64,000 nt of DNA from a sulfur-oxidizing endosymbiont of Gigantopelta aegis (GCF_016097415.1 NZ_JAEHGE010000001.1:2095157-2159156), one strand, 5' to 3'. Counted from the stretch's first letter, positions 1 through 8,943 are shown. Notes: generated by a model from the letters alone, not told the origin. A program made the numbers and translations.

Positions 1-719
<719 letters not shown>

Positions 720-741
720 TATTTAAAAATATCTTTGATAG

Positions 742-803
742 AAATGGGGTACTCTTTGGGCTTTTCTGTAGAAGAATTTAAGTCAAAATGAGACCCCATT
801 TTT
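742..803 (+). terminator. Possible terminator after eno
   Basis: AAATGGGGT at 742-750 is complementary to ACCCCATTT at 793-801 and runs into a T-rich stretch shortly after the eno stop. The roughly 40-nt loop is long for an intrinsic terminator, so the call is tentative. Confidence 0.35.
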
Positions 804-835
804 CTTTGTGGGCCTTTTTTTAGCTTAAGATGTTT

Positions 836-1015
836 AACCTAGAAACCTCAGTTGAACCTACTGCGAGCGTCCAATGTACTGAATATTCAAGACTTTACAA
901 AACATTTCGACTTCACCCGTAGGGTGACTACGAATAAAGCCAAAATAACTTGTAAAGCCTTGAATCTCCAGCACTTTAATCGCTCTCGCTACGATTCAAC
1001 TGAGGTTTCTAGGTT
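836..1015 (+). repeat. 180-bp hairpin-forming repeat, copy 1
   Basis: The unit is 180 bp long and has a second copy at 12492-12671. Its outer arms are inverted: CCTAGAAACCTCAGTTGAA at the left is the exact reverse complement of the right end. Inside, ATTCAAGaCTTTACAA (left) pairs with TTGTAAAGcCTTGAAT (right), and the apex holds a CACCC-gta-GGGTG mini-hairpin. About 40 bp around the apex are identical in both copies, whereas the stems differ but remain complementary. A 61-codon ORF (852-1037) covers it; because a similar ORF recurs in copy 2 only through the repeat, I treat it as non-coding. It could be a MITE-like element or a structured RNA. Confidence 0.85.
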
Positions 1016-1065
1016 TAAGTTAAGAAGTTCAGTTTAAGTAATTCAGGTCAAATGAATAACAGTTT

Positions 1066-1341
1066 ATGAACTATATCATTAGCATTTTTCTTATTTTAAT
1101 TATTGCCCTGCAATATGACCTTTGGGTGGGTAAGGCAAGCATCATTGAAGTCAATCAACTTGAAGCGGCATTGGTGTTACAAGCAAATGAGAATAAACAG
1201 CTTAAAGAGCGTAATGATGCTTTAAAGGCCGAAGTATTGGATTTAAAGAAAGGGCTTGGGGCGATAGAAGAACGGGCGCGTAGTGAGTTAGGCATGATTA
1301 AACAAGGTGAAACTTTTTTTCATGTGATTGAGAAGAATTAA
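1066..1341 (+). CDS. ftsB: Cell division protein FtsB
   Basis: FtsB is a small bitopic divisome protein that joins FtsL and FtsQ at mid-cell and helps trigger septal peptidoglycan synthesis. The 91-residue product has an N-terminal membrane segment (about residues 3-20), then a coiled coil (about 25-70) rich in E, K and L with ANENKQLKERN, and ends with the family-typical ARSELGMIKQGETFF. Length and position before ispD match the usual order. An ATG at 1052 is out of frame and soon stops, so 1066 is the best start, although its ribosome binding site is weak. The hairpin repeat upstream lies between it and eno. Confidence 0.9.
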   Translation: MNYIISIFLILIIALQYDLWVGKASIIEVNQLEAALVLQANENKQLKERNDALKAEVLDLKKGLGAIEERARSELGMIKQGETFFHVIEKN

Positions 1342-1368
1342 AGCCAATACTCATTTATCTTTATATTA

Positions 1369-1449
1369 GTAGGATGTGGTGAGGCACGAACCGCATCAAA
1401 GGTTTATGTTTAAGGTCAGTGATGCGGTTCGTGCCTCACCACATCCTAC
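1369..1449. repeat. REP-like inverted repeat (81 bp), copy 1
   Basis: GTAGGATGTGGTGAGGCAC begins a perfect 29-bp arm ending in CGCATC; its exact reverse complement closes the element after a loop of about 23 nt. Relatives lie at 4962-5042 (both arms) and 31826-31858 (one arm). Such intergenic palindromes are typically mobilised in trans by RAYT transposases; a RAYT remnant is visible at 47953-48215. The right arm also supplies a spurious N-terminal extension to the ispD frame. Confidence 0.85.
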
Positions 1450-1523
1450 ATCTGAAGTATAAAGCAGGTTTAATTGTCCCCTCATTTATAACGTTTAAGA
1501 ATAGACAAAAAAATCATATAAAA

Positions 1524-2252
1524 ATGCATAAGTCAACAAACTCCACAAAAAAGTGTTGGGCGATATTACCTGCTGCGGGTGTTGGTAAACGCATGGGCGC
1601 TAATATTCCCAAGCAATACTTACTATTGGCAGGTAAAACAATTTTAGAACAAACCTTGTCGGTGTTTTTACAACACCCTAATATTAGTGGTATTGTGCTT
1701 GCCATAACGCCAGACGATCCCTATTGGCAGGATATTTATAATGACCTCTCAGTACACGATATAGAAAAAATAATTGTTGCACCCGGTGGTGAAGAACGCT
1801 GTCATTCAGTGCTCAATGCTTTAACTGAATTGCAGGCGTTTGCAGCAGCAGATGACTGGGTGTTAGTACATGATGCAGCGCGGCCTTGTTTGAAGGCAAG
1901 TGATATTGGTTGTCTGATAGAGCAGTTGAGTCATACGAATGATGGCGGTTTGTTGGGCTTGCCTATGGCAGATACAGTAAAACGCTGTGATGGCAACAAT
2001 CAAGTGTTAGCGACGGTTGATCGGAGTCACTTGTGGCGAGCGCTGACACCGCAGATGTTTCCTCTAAGACGCCTTCATGATGCTTTACAGCAGGCAATTG
2101 ATACGGATGCATTGGTAACAGACGATGCGTCAGCAATGGAACTTCAGGGTTATAAGCCGAAAATGGTCGAGGGGCATCCAGCGAATATAAAAATCACTCA
2201 TCCTGCTGATCTACAATTGGCAGAAATATTCTTTTCACAAAATACTGAATAG
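1524..2252 (+). CDS. ispD: 2-C-methyl-D-erythritol 4-phosphate cytidylyltransferase
   Basis: IspD transfers CMP from CTP onto MEP, the third step of the non-mevalonate isoprenoid pathway. The 242-residue product shows the nucleotide-binding ILPAAGVGKRMG near the N-terminus, HDAARP, the DTVKR segment and TPQMFP, all in family order and at family length. The frame stays open upstream to 1419, but that part is encoded by the right arm of the 81-bp palindrome. I therefore choose the ATG at 1524, just before the conserved core. It is followed by ispF after 43 bp. Confidence 0.95.
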   Translation: MHKSTNSTKKCWAILPAAGVGKRMGANIPKQYLLLAGKTILEQTLSVFLQHPNISGIVLAITPDDPYWQDIYNDLSVHDIEKIIVAPGGEERCHSVLNALTELQAFAAADDWVLVHDAARPCLKASDIGCLIEQLSHTNDGGLLGLPMADTVKRCDGNNQVLATVDRSHLWRALTPQMFPLRRLHDALQQAIDTDALVTDDASAMELQGYKPKMVEGHPANIKITHPADLQLAEIFFSQNTE

Positions 2253-2295
2253 CGAAGTTTGGCTGAGCAGTGACAAACCGATTTAGGAGTATCAG

Positions 2296-2859
2296 ATGCT
2301 AAGGATTGGTCATGGTTATGATGCACATCGCTTTTCTGATGATGCAATGCTTCATGCTGCGGAATCATTTCCAGCAGGCGATGCGTTTCCCGATGATGAA
2401 GTGTATGAAGAGGCTTTAGAGGCTTCTGAGAATATTGTCATAGGAGGTGTAACGATACCTTATATTACAACACTCATTGCTCATTCTGATGGTGATGTGT
2501 TAGTTCATGCCTTGTGTGATGCTTTATTAGGTGCTTTGGCATTGGGCGACATAGGCAAGCATTTTCCTGATACTGAGGATGAATTTGAAAATATAGATAG
2601 CCGGCTTTTATTGCGTAAAGTCATGCAAGAAGTACAACAGGCAGGTTATCATGTTTCAAACGCTGATATGACGATTATTGCTCAAGCACCCAAAATGGCG
2701 GCTCATATTGAAACCATGTGTATGAATCTGGCAGATGATATGAAGGTGAGTCGTTCACAGGTGAATGTGAAAGCAACGACGACTGAAAAAATGGGGTTTA
2801 CCGGGCGCAAAGAAGGTATCGCTGCTCATGCCGTTGTGTTACTAGAAACAGATAAATGA
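2296..2859 (+). CDS. ispF: 2-C-methyl-D-erythritol 2,4-cyclodiphosphate synthase with N-terminal insertion
   Basis: IspF cyclises CDP-ME-2-phosphate to MEcPP, a trimeric metalloenzyme step of the MEP pathway. Metal ligands D9 and H11 (GHGYDAH) and H71 ([10 protein letters not shown]) are present, as are the FPDTE loop and the C-terminal [17 protein letters not shown]. At 187 residues it is about 28 longer than usual. The excess lies between residues 14 and 45, a Glu/Asp/Ala-rich stretch inserted just before IVIGGV. The start has a good AGGAG about 10 bp upstream. Its stop overlaps the truD start (ATGA), indicating translational coupling. Confidence 0.95.
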   Translation: MLRIGHGYDAHRFSDDAMLHAAESFPAGDAFPDDEVYEEALEASENIVIGGVTIPYITTLIAHSDGDVLVHALCDALLGALALGDIGKHFPDTEDEFENIDSRLLLRKVMQEVQQAGYHVSNADMTIIAQAPKMAAHIETMCMNLADDMKVSRSQVNVKATTTEKMGFTGRKEGIAAHAVVLLETDK

Positions 2860-3977
2860 ATGAGAAAAAATTGACTGATACTGAAATTGATTTATCGTCT
2901 GAATATCCATTAATCACCGTTGAAGAACTCTGTTATGCACATAGCGATCAAAATGGGCCTCAGGGTAAAGCTAAATTCAAAACTGAGCCCGCTGATTTTA
3001 TTGTGCGTGAGACCCTGAGTTTTGAACCGGAAGGGGAGGGTACTCATGCTTATTTGTATATTGAAAAAACCAATACTAATACGGAATGGCTGGCACGACA
3101 ATTAGCTCGATTTGTTGGTGTGGAAGCGAAAGAAATAGGCTATGCAGGCTTAAAAGATCGCAATGGGGTCACGTCGCAATGGTTTAGCATTAATCTTGAA
3201 ATTATTGATGTGCCACCGATATGGGATGATTTTCAATTGGACGGGGTAAAGATTTTAATTAATACTTTACATCGAAAAAAATTAAAACGTGGCGCTATTA
3301 AACATAATAGCTTTGAAATCACCCTGAGAGACATCGAAAATACTTCAGCAGAAGCACTGAAAAATAAAATAGCCTTAATTCAATCTACCGGTGTGCCGAA
3401 TTATTTTGCTCAACAACGTTTTGGTCATGGTTATGGTAATTTATTACGCGGTGCTAAATGGTTCAAAGGAATTCATAAAGTAAAAAAACGTGCGGATAAA
3501 AGTATGATTATTTCTGCTGCGCGTTCCATGCTGTTCAATCAAATGTTGTCACAAAGAATGTTAAAGTTTGGCTGGAATACTTTAATAGATGGTGAAATTA
3601 TGATGCTTGCTGGTACGCATTCAATTTTTTCTGCCTCTGTGGTTGATGATGAAATTCGTTCACGCTTCGTGCAAGGAGATATTCACCCTACGATTGCATT
3701 GTGGGGGCGGGGTCGTCTGAACTCTGAAAAAGAAGTCTTATCAATGGAACAAAAGGTCGCTGATAGTTTGTCTAATTGGTGTGATGGCCTAGAACATCAA
3801 GGCTTGAAGCAAGAGCGACGTGCTGCTCGCTTATTTCCTGATAATATTACTATAACATTCAATGATAATAAATCTGATAGTTTAAGCGAAGAGTCTATAG
3901 AGAAGGCTGTACTTTCTTTCTCATTGCCAACAGGCACGTATGCGACTGCCGTACTGCGAGAAATTATTCAGTTTTAA
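2856..3977 (+). CDS. truD: tRNA pseudouridine(13) synthase TruD
   Basis: TruD converts uridine 13 of tRNA-Glu to pseudouridine. The signature [18 protein letters not shown] is at residues 95-112, with D101 as the expected nucleophile. Other family blocks are [11 protein letters not shown] near the N-terminus, [11 protein letters not shown], and the closing [14 protein letters not shown]. The 373-residue length is slightly above the usual 340-350. The start codon overlaps the ispF stop, so the gene belongs to the ftsB-ispD-ispF-truD transcription unit. Confidence 0.95.
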   Translation: MNEKKLTDTEIDLSSEYPLITVEELCYAHSDQNGPQGKAKFKTEPADFIVRETLSFEPEGEGTHAYLYIEKTNTNTEWLARQLARFVGVEAKEIGYAGLKDRNGVTSQWFSINLEIIDVPPIWDDFQLDGVKILINTLHRKKLKRGAIKHNSFEITLRDIENTSAEALKNKIALIQSTGVPNYFAQQRFGHGYGNLLRGAKWFKGIHKVKKRADKSMIISAARSMLFNQMLSQRMLKFGWNTLIDGEIMMLAGTHSIFSASVVDDEIRSRFVQGDIHPTIALWGRGRLNSEKEVLSMEQKVADSLSNWCDGLEHQGLKQERRAARLFPDNITITFNDNKSDSLSEESIEKAVLSFSLPTGTYATAVLREIIQF

Positions 3978-4020
3978 TCCTTTTTAGCCACCTTATATCT
4001 AGAAAAAGTCAGTGTATCCA

Positions 4021-4914
4021 ATGAAAAAAATTATTTATGTTTTATGCTTGTTTTTAGTGCTTATCAATTCTGCTTTTGCTGTTCAAAAAAAGACTGATAG
4101 TGTTAACCTGGCATCGGTGAGTGCTATTGCGCTTGATTTAAAAAATAACGCAGTGTTATTTGAAAAACATGCTCATATCATTATGCCTATCGCTTCTATT
4201 ACTAAATTAATGACGGCGATGGTGATTTTGGATGCTAAATTATCACTCAAAGAAAAAATTCGCTTTGCTAAAGCAGATAAAAATAATATTAATAATTATT
4301 TTTCGCGCATTCGTATTGGTTCTGAACTCAGTCGAGGTGATACCTTACGCATTGCCCTGATGTCATCAGAAAATTTAGCGACTGCGGCATTGGCAAGAAC
4401 CTACCCAGGTGGTTCGGTGGCCTTTGTTAAGGCTATGAATAAGAAAGCCAAACAACTGGGTATGAAGAAAACCGTATTCGTTAATTCAACGGGCTTATCA
4501 GAAAAAAACATTTCCACCGCAACGGATCTGGCAAAGATGGTTGCTGCCGCGAGTCACTATCCAGAAATCAAAAAATACTCGACCACCAAAGTGTATACGG
4601 CAAACTTTAAAAAGCCCCGTTATCGTTTGGCTTATACCAATACCAATGTGTTGGTGCGTGCTGGTCATAGAGATGTGAAGCTCAGTAAAACGGGCTATCT
4701 TGATGAGGCGGGGCGTTGTCTAGTGATGCTGAGACGCATTGATAATAAGGATGTGGTCATGGTGTTCTTGGATTCCTTTGGCAAGCGTAGTCCGATTGGC
4801 GATGCCAATCGGGTGAAAAAATGGCTACAAACAGGCAAGCGTGGCAAAGTTGCTAAAGCAGCAGCTAATTATCAACGGGTAAAACTCGCTTTTTATGCCA
4901 AGGATAATAAATAA
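4021..4914 (+). CDS. pbpG: D-alanyl-D-alanine endopeptidase (PBP7/PbpG-like)
   Basis: This is a periplasmic low-molecular-weight penicillin-binding protein that cleaves D-Ala-meso-DAP crosslinks. From the ATG at 4021 it has a signal peptide (residues 1-20, ending NSAFA), the SxxK motif S59-ITK, SxN at S116-EN and KTG at 223-225, the full serine-peptidase S11 triad. A GTG at 4012 would add three residues ahead of the positively charged signal start and is less likely. No C-terminal amphipathic anchor domain like DacA is seen, which favours PbpG over DacA/DacC. Confidence 0.88.
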   Translation: MKKIIYVLCLFLVLINSAFAVQKKTDSVNLASVSAIALDLKNNAVLFEKHAHIIMPIASITKLMTAMVILDAKLSLKEKIRFAKADKNNINNYFSRIRIGSELSRGDTLRIALMSSENLATAALARTYPGGSVAFVKAMNKKAKQLGMKKTVFVNSTGLSEKNISTATDLAKMVAAASHYPEIKKYSTTKVYTANFKKPRYRLAYTNTNVLVRAGHRDVKLSKTGYLDEAGRCLVMLRRIDNKDVVMVFLDSFGKRSPIGDANRVKKWLQTGKRGKVAKAAANYQRVKLAFYAKDNK

Positions 4915-4961
4915 TAATCGATTATGGATAGCTCAAAACTGCTTACACTTTAACTTTAGAT

Positions 4962-5042
4962 GTAGGATGTGGTGAGGTACGAACCGCATCAAAGACGTAC
5001 ATTTCAAGCCATTGATACGGTTCACAGCTCACCACATCCTAC
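4962..5042. repeat. REP-like inverted repeat (81 bp), copy 2
   Basis: Same family and length as 1369-1449, starting GTAGGATGTGGTGAGGTAC and ending with ACCACATCCTAC. The arms now carry several mismatches, so this copy is older. It sits between the convergent pbpG and tlpA-like genes, where a hairpin could also end transcription. Confidence 0.8.
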
Positions 5043-5080
5043 AAATACAAATGCTGTTATTTGAGCTGTCCCGCTGATTA

Positions 5081-5611
5081 TTACTCTGCAATTAACTGTC
5101 GAATAATTTTCAGGACTTCGGGGTGGTCAAATTCACGGCCACCCACTGCTCGATAACGAATGTTGCCTTTTTTATCGACCAAATAAGTCGTTGGCAAGCC
5201 CCGTACGGCATAGGCTTGTGCCACCGTGCTCTCTCTATCAAAGATAATTTCAAAAGTGGGATCAAGTTCTAATTGACCAGTGAAGGCAAATACTTTATCG
5301 GGATCTTCTGTTTGGTTTAAGGCAATGACTTTAAAATTATCCTTGGCAAATTTCTGCTGTAAGCGCTCCATTGAGGGGATTTCTCTCACGCAGGGTGGAC
5401 ACCAGGTCGCCCAGAAATTTAATAATACGACCTTGCCTCGATAATCAGAGAATTTTATATTTTCTTCATCCATATTTTGTAATTCAAAATCACTCGCGGC
5501 GATAACTTTGCTTACTTTCGTTAATTCATGGCTTAATTCAGGCTGTTGTCTTTCTGCATGAGTTGAAATTGTCAGTGTGAGTAATACCAGTAGTAGTAAA
5601 TGTTTTTTCAT
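5081..5611 (-). CDS. TlpA/ResA-like periplasmic thioredoxin-fold protein
   Basis: A secreted thiol-disulfide oxidoreductase of the TlpA/ResA/DsbE class, which reduces apocytochrome or other periplasmic cysteines. Residues 1-19 form a signal peptide; the redox motif W70-CPPC (C71, C74) follows FWAT, and the cis-proline context GLPTTYLVD appears around residue 140. Length (176) is normal. AAGGA precedes the ATG. The start overlaps the stop of an upstream frame (5608-5941) that has been cut by IS-A, so this was the second gene of a pair. The partner in cytochrome or other disulfide chemistry cannot be read from context. Confidence 0.85.
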   Translation of the reverse strand: MKKHLLLLVLLTLTISTHAERQQPELSHELTKVSKVIAASDFELQNMDEENIKFSDYRGKVVLLNFWATWCPPCVREIPSMERLQQKFAKDNFKVIALNQTEDPDKVFAFTGQLELDPTFEIIFDRESTVAQAYAVRGLPTTYLVDKKGNIRYRAVGGREFDHPEVLKIIRQLIAE

Positions 5612-5941
5612 TCCTTCTCTTCCATTAAATTGTTTTCTGCTAAGGAGTCCGCTGTACAGCTGATATTTTTTAATGTGGCTGTGTGAGCGACATCATTAAT
5701 ATGCCATTTATAAATAAAATCAAATTCGCTATTACGTGGGAGCTTGATGGTTGTTAATCCTTGTTGCCAGTCACCCACTGCAAATTCACCTGCGCTGGGT
5801 AATAGTGACCAAGAGAATTTTATCCCGACTTTGCGCCATTCTTTTAGCCATTGGTCTTTGTGTTTAATGGGATGCTTTATGCCATCTTTAGTTTGATAGC
5901 GCCATTCTGAAACTTTATAACTGACTGTTTGATTGGAGGTG
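5608..5941 (-). pseudogene. 3' remnant of an unrecognised gene cut by IS-A
   Basis: Reading leftward, about 110 codons are open up to the tlpA-like start, where TGA overlaps ATG. The product has blocks SEWRYQTKDGIKHP and AVGDWQQGLTTIKLPRNSEF, with no motif I recognise. No initiation codon is left because the IS-A end at about 5942 truncates it. The tight coupling suggests it worked with the thioredoxin-fold protein. The sequence beyond the IS island (10170 onward) is a different gene on the other strand, so the missing 5' half is not in this window. Confidence 0.6.
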
Positions 5942-6007
5942 TAATGTGGCTATACTTAACCGGACACACAACTTAAAATAACTAAAAGATAAAAAGTGTG
6001 ACCTAAA

Positions 6008-6328
6008 ATGAATGATCAAACAAAAAAACCGAATAAAAGCTATACATCAGAATTTAAAGAATCAGCTGTCAAATTAGCTAATGAGACGGATCAATCCGTT
6101 TCTCAGACTGCCAGGGAGCTAGGTGTTAATGTAAATACTCTACATACCTGGATCAGTAAATATTCCAAACCGGTGAAGACGGTAGCCAATAGAAGTGATG
6201 AACACATTTATGATGAAGTAAAACGTCTGAAAAAAGAATTGGCAAAAGTGATTCAGGAGCGTGATTTATTAAAAAGGCCACAGCGTACTTTGCAAGGGAA
6301 ACTTTGTGAAGTACGCATGGATAACTGA
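6008..6328 (+). CDS. IS-A copy 1 OrfA (IS3-family helix-turn-helix protein)
   Basis: A 106-residue OrfA: SEFKESAVKLANETDQSVSQ and ELGVNVNTLHTWI form the DNA-binding HTH that recognises the IS ends, followed by a leucine-zipper-like KRLKKELAKVIQERDLLKR. In IS3 elements this is fused to OrfB by a -1 frameshift. A slippery TTAAAAAGG lies at the end of that zipper, and the -1 frame gives KKATAYFARETL before a TGA that overlaps the OrfB GTG. Intact at this copy. Confidence 0.85.
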   Translation: MNDQTKKPNKSYTSEFKESAVKLANETDQSVSQTARELGVNVNTLHTWISKYSKPVKTVANRSDEHIYDEVKRLKKELAKVIQERDLLKRPQRTLQGKLCEVRMDN

Positions 6329-7163
6329 TCAGGCTAAAGATTACCCGGTAACGATTCTGTGCCGTTTTATGGATGTTTCCCGTAGTTGCTATTATGATTG
6401 GGTTAGCTCTCCTAAAACGGATAGAGAGAAAGAAAGCGCTTACTGAGCAGCTAAAAAACTGTTTGAAGACAGTCGCAAGACTTATGGAACCCGTCGTCTT
6501 AAAAGAAAACTGGCTGAAAAAGGCGTTCATATAAGCCGCCGGAGAATTGGTCGATTAATGAAAAAAGCCGGTTTGTTTTGTAAAACGAAGAGACGCTTTA
6601 AAGCGACGACTAATTCCAAGCATAATAAGCGTATATCTCCAAATTTACTGGAAAGAGAGTTTACTGTCTCTCAACCTGATCGCTACTATGTGGGTGATAT
6701 TACCTATATTGCCACCAAGGAAGGCTGGTTATATTTAGCGGTTGTCATTGACTTATTCTCTAGGCAAATTGTTGGCTGGTCGATGGATGAGCGAATGAAA
6801 GCCAAGCTAGTCAATGATGCTTTACTGATGGCCATATGGAAGCGTAAACCAATGGATGGATTGCTTTGGCATACTGACCGAGGTAGCCAATATGCCTCTG
6901 ATAGTCATAGAAAAATATTGTCGGATCATAACATAATTCAGTCTATGAGCCGCAAAGGAAATTGCTGGGACAATGCTGTATCAGAGAGCTTCTTTCATAG
7001 TTTGAAAACTGAATTGACGCACCATTGTCGATTCAAAACCAGAGTAGAAGCAAAGCAGGCAATATTTGAATATATTGAGGTATTTTATAATCGGGAGCGA
7101 CTTCATTCGGCTAATGATTATTTGTCACCAGTCGATTATGAAATACAGCAGGAAATAGCTTAA
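6306..7163 (+). pseudogene. IS-A copy 1 OrfB transposase, broken
   Basis: The DDE catalytic residues are visible (D in VGDITYI, D in HTDRGSQY, E in NAVSESFF). Translation from the GTG at 6306 is interrupted near 6433. Relative to copy 3, five bases are missing before GCGCTTACTG and one A is missing from the following A-run, which brings in a stop (TAC TGA). The DDE half (6558-7163, 201 residues) is open. As written the transposase cannot be made full length. Confidence 0.85.
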
Positions 7164-7343
7164 ATCGATTGATTGAAGAGGGGTAAAAGGCGACATAAAT
7201 GCCGCCCATTACCGTTGACGGCCATCGGCTCCTCAGCCTGTGCCGTGAAGATATTGTAACAGGATCATTACAGTGGACCCCATTGTCAAGACAGCTTTCT
7301 CAAATATTAAGATATAATTCTGTTGGTTATTTATAGTATTAGT

Positions 7344-7437
7344 CTTATCCACATATCCACAGGTCTGCCAGTAGTCCAGAGACGCTTGCGATATATCTCA
7401 GGGCTACTGGCTTGGCCTGTGGATATGTGTGGACAAG
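7344..7437. repeat. Long palindrome inside IS-B, between transposase stop and terminus
   Basis: Arms of about 40 nt (CTTATCCACATATCCACAGG on the left; CCTGTGGATATGTGTGGACAAG mirrored on the right) surround a loop of about 13 nt. The same palindrome occurs in copy 2 at about 57860-57950. It is non-coding and lies just outside orfB, where it could end transcription or aid transposition. Confidence 0.75.
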
Positions 7438-7468
7438 GCGGTTGCCAGTAAAGTTGATTATCCTCTCA

Positions 7469-8316
7469 TCATGCTGCCCGTTTTAAGTCTGGAACAACTT
7501 CTTTCATCACGCCATAGATCTCTGCAGGCGTTTTTCCACCGTGTGTACTGTGTGGTCGTTCATGGTTGTAAAACTCAAAATATTCCTTTAATGAGCTCTT
7601 TAGCTCATCAATACTTTGGTAATCCTTGAGGTAAATTTCCTCATATTTTACACTTCGCCAGAGTCGTTCAATCATAATGTTATCCATTGCTCTGCCTTTG
7701 CCGTCCATGCTGATTTTTATATCATTGGCCTTTAGAACACCTGTAAATGCTCTGCTAGTATATTGAGCACCTTGATCCGTATTGAAGATTTCTGGCTTTC
7801 CATATCGTCGCAGTGCTGTTTCCAGACTACTGATACAAAAGCTTTCTTCCATGCTGGTTGACACTTCCCAGGACAGCACAAAACGGCTACTCCAGTCCAT
7901 AACAGCACTTAGGTAGACAAATCCATGTGGCATCCGTAAATACGTGATATCTGTGCACCAAACCTGGTTATTCCTATTAATATCAATTCCTTTGAGCAAA
8001 TATGGATAGAGGTTATTTACTTTGCAAGGCTTGCTGGTATTGGGTTTTGGTGCCACTGAAACCAATCCCATGATCCGCATAAGCCGTTGAACTTTTTACG
8101 ATTAATTTTATAACATTTCAATCTTAATGCATTACGAATTTGACGACTGCCATAGAATGGATGTTTTATGTACAACTCATCAATCAAATTCATTAATGTT
8201 AAATCTTTATTTTGCAGAGGCTTTTTAGGTTGATAGTAATAGCTTGAACGGTTCAGGCCGATAAGCTCACATTGTTTTTGATGCTCAACTGAGGGTGCTC
8301 TTTTTCTATGCAACAC
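7469..8316 (-). pseudogene. IS-B copy 1 OrfB transposase, frameshifted
   Basis: The N-terminal part (8316-8017) has QCELIGLNRSSYYYQPKKP and FYGSRQIRNALR. The C-terminal DDE core (8080-7469) has D in WCTDITYLRMP, D in NTDQGAQYTS and E in MIERLWRSVKYEE. The two parts lie in different frames and overlap near CGGCTTATGCGG, where one A appears to be missing from the expected TTA-ATG. Copy 2 has the same lesion. Confidence 0.85.
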
Positions 8317-8332
8317 CGCTTTTCTGCTCTAC

Positions 8333-8622
8333 TCAGTTGAACATCTTCAACTTTTTTGACAGCCAGTCAGCCTCTACTTTTAGTTGACCTATTTGGCTGT
8401 ACAGGTGTTCTTTTTCCTTTTCATGTTCAGCATCTTTATTCTCTAATTTTTTTGAAAAAGTATCGGCTGCACCATCAAGCATCTGCTTTTTCCAGCTATT
8501 GACCTGGGTGGTGTGCACTTCAAATTCTGACGCAATTTCTGCGACTGTTTTTGACCTTTCAAAGCCTCAATGGCTACTTTTGCTTTAAATTTGTTGTTGA
8601 ATGTTTTTCTTTTTGTGCTCAT
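8333..8622 (-). pseudogene. IS-B copy 1 OrfA, frameshifted
   Basis: From the ATG at 8622 the frame reads STKRKTFNNKFKAKVAIEALKGQK, an IS3-type HTH start. It then shifts at CAAAAACAGTCG, where one A appears to be lost. The remainder (VHTTQVNSWKKQMLDGAADTF and a zipper) is open in another frame, 8518-8333. Copy 2 carries the same deletion. Confidence 0.8.
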
Positions 8623-8943
8623 TTTTTGTTCCCCGTTAGGTTAGCTCTTATATCTTAACCTATTGTCCAGTTTTCGGGGTCCACTATACATTACCGTTGC
8701 TGTTTCAAGTGATTTTTGTCATTTTGTATTTCCTATCATTTTAGTTTCTCATGTTAACTTTAAACAGATGAAGAGAAAGGGCTTTGCCCTCTGGAACGAT
8801 AGAGCCGTTCCATTCACCCAAGGTATTTTCACAACGGTAATGATCCTGTTACAATATCTTCACGGCACAGGCTGAGGAGCCGATGGCCGTCAACGGTAAT
8901 GGGCGGCATTTATGTCGCCTTTACCCCTCTTCAATCAATCGAT

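Larger units (their letters stand above)
5942..7271 (+). mobile_element. IS-A copy 1 (IS3 family), 3' truncated
   Basis: The left end TAATGTGGCTATACTTAACC is shared with copies 2 and 3. The right end is missing: after GGATCATTAC the sequence switches into IS-B. The complete copy at 58389-59865 shows that about 200 bp of right end are lost. A two-gene organisation (orfA, orfB with a DDE integrase core) places it in IS3. Confidence 0.9.
7272..8688 (-). mobile_element. IS-B copy 1 (IS3 family), nested inside IS-A
   Basis: Terminal inverted repeats AGTGGACCCC at 7272 and GGGGTCCACT at 8676-8685 bound 1.4 kb containing orfA/orfB on the minus strand. The hexamer CATTAC is found on both sides (7266-7271 and 8689-8694), consistent with a target duplication within the right end of IS-A copy 1. 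A second copy is at 56656-58020 and an end remnant at 46749-46823. Confidence 0.88.

Noticed and set aside
836-1015. Integron attC site
   Set aside because: Long imperfect hairpin with paired ends, but no RYYYAAC/GTTRRRY core sites, no cassette array and no integrase gene nearby.
852-1037. ORF of 61 codons (MNLLRASNVLN...)
   Set aside because: Entirely made by the 180-bp hairpin repeat; a similar ORF in copy 2 diverges as soon as the repeat ends.
1419-1523. N-terminal extension of IspD
   Set aside because: Encoded by the right arm of the 81-bp palindrome and absent from the family; the ATG at 1524 fits.
7429-7629. ORF on the plus strand in IS-B
   Set aside because: Antisense shadow of the IS-B transposase 3' end and palindrome.
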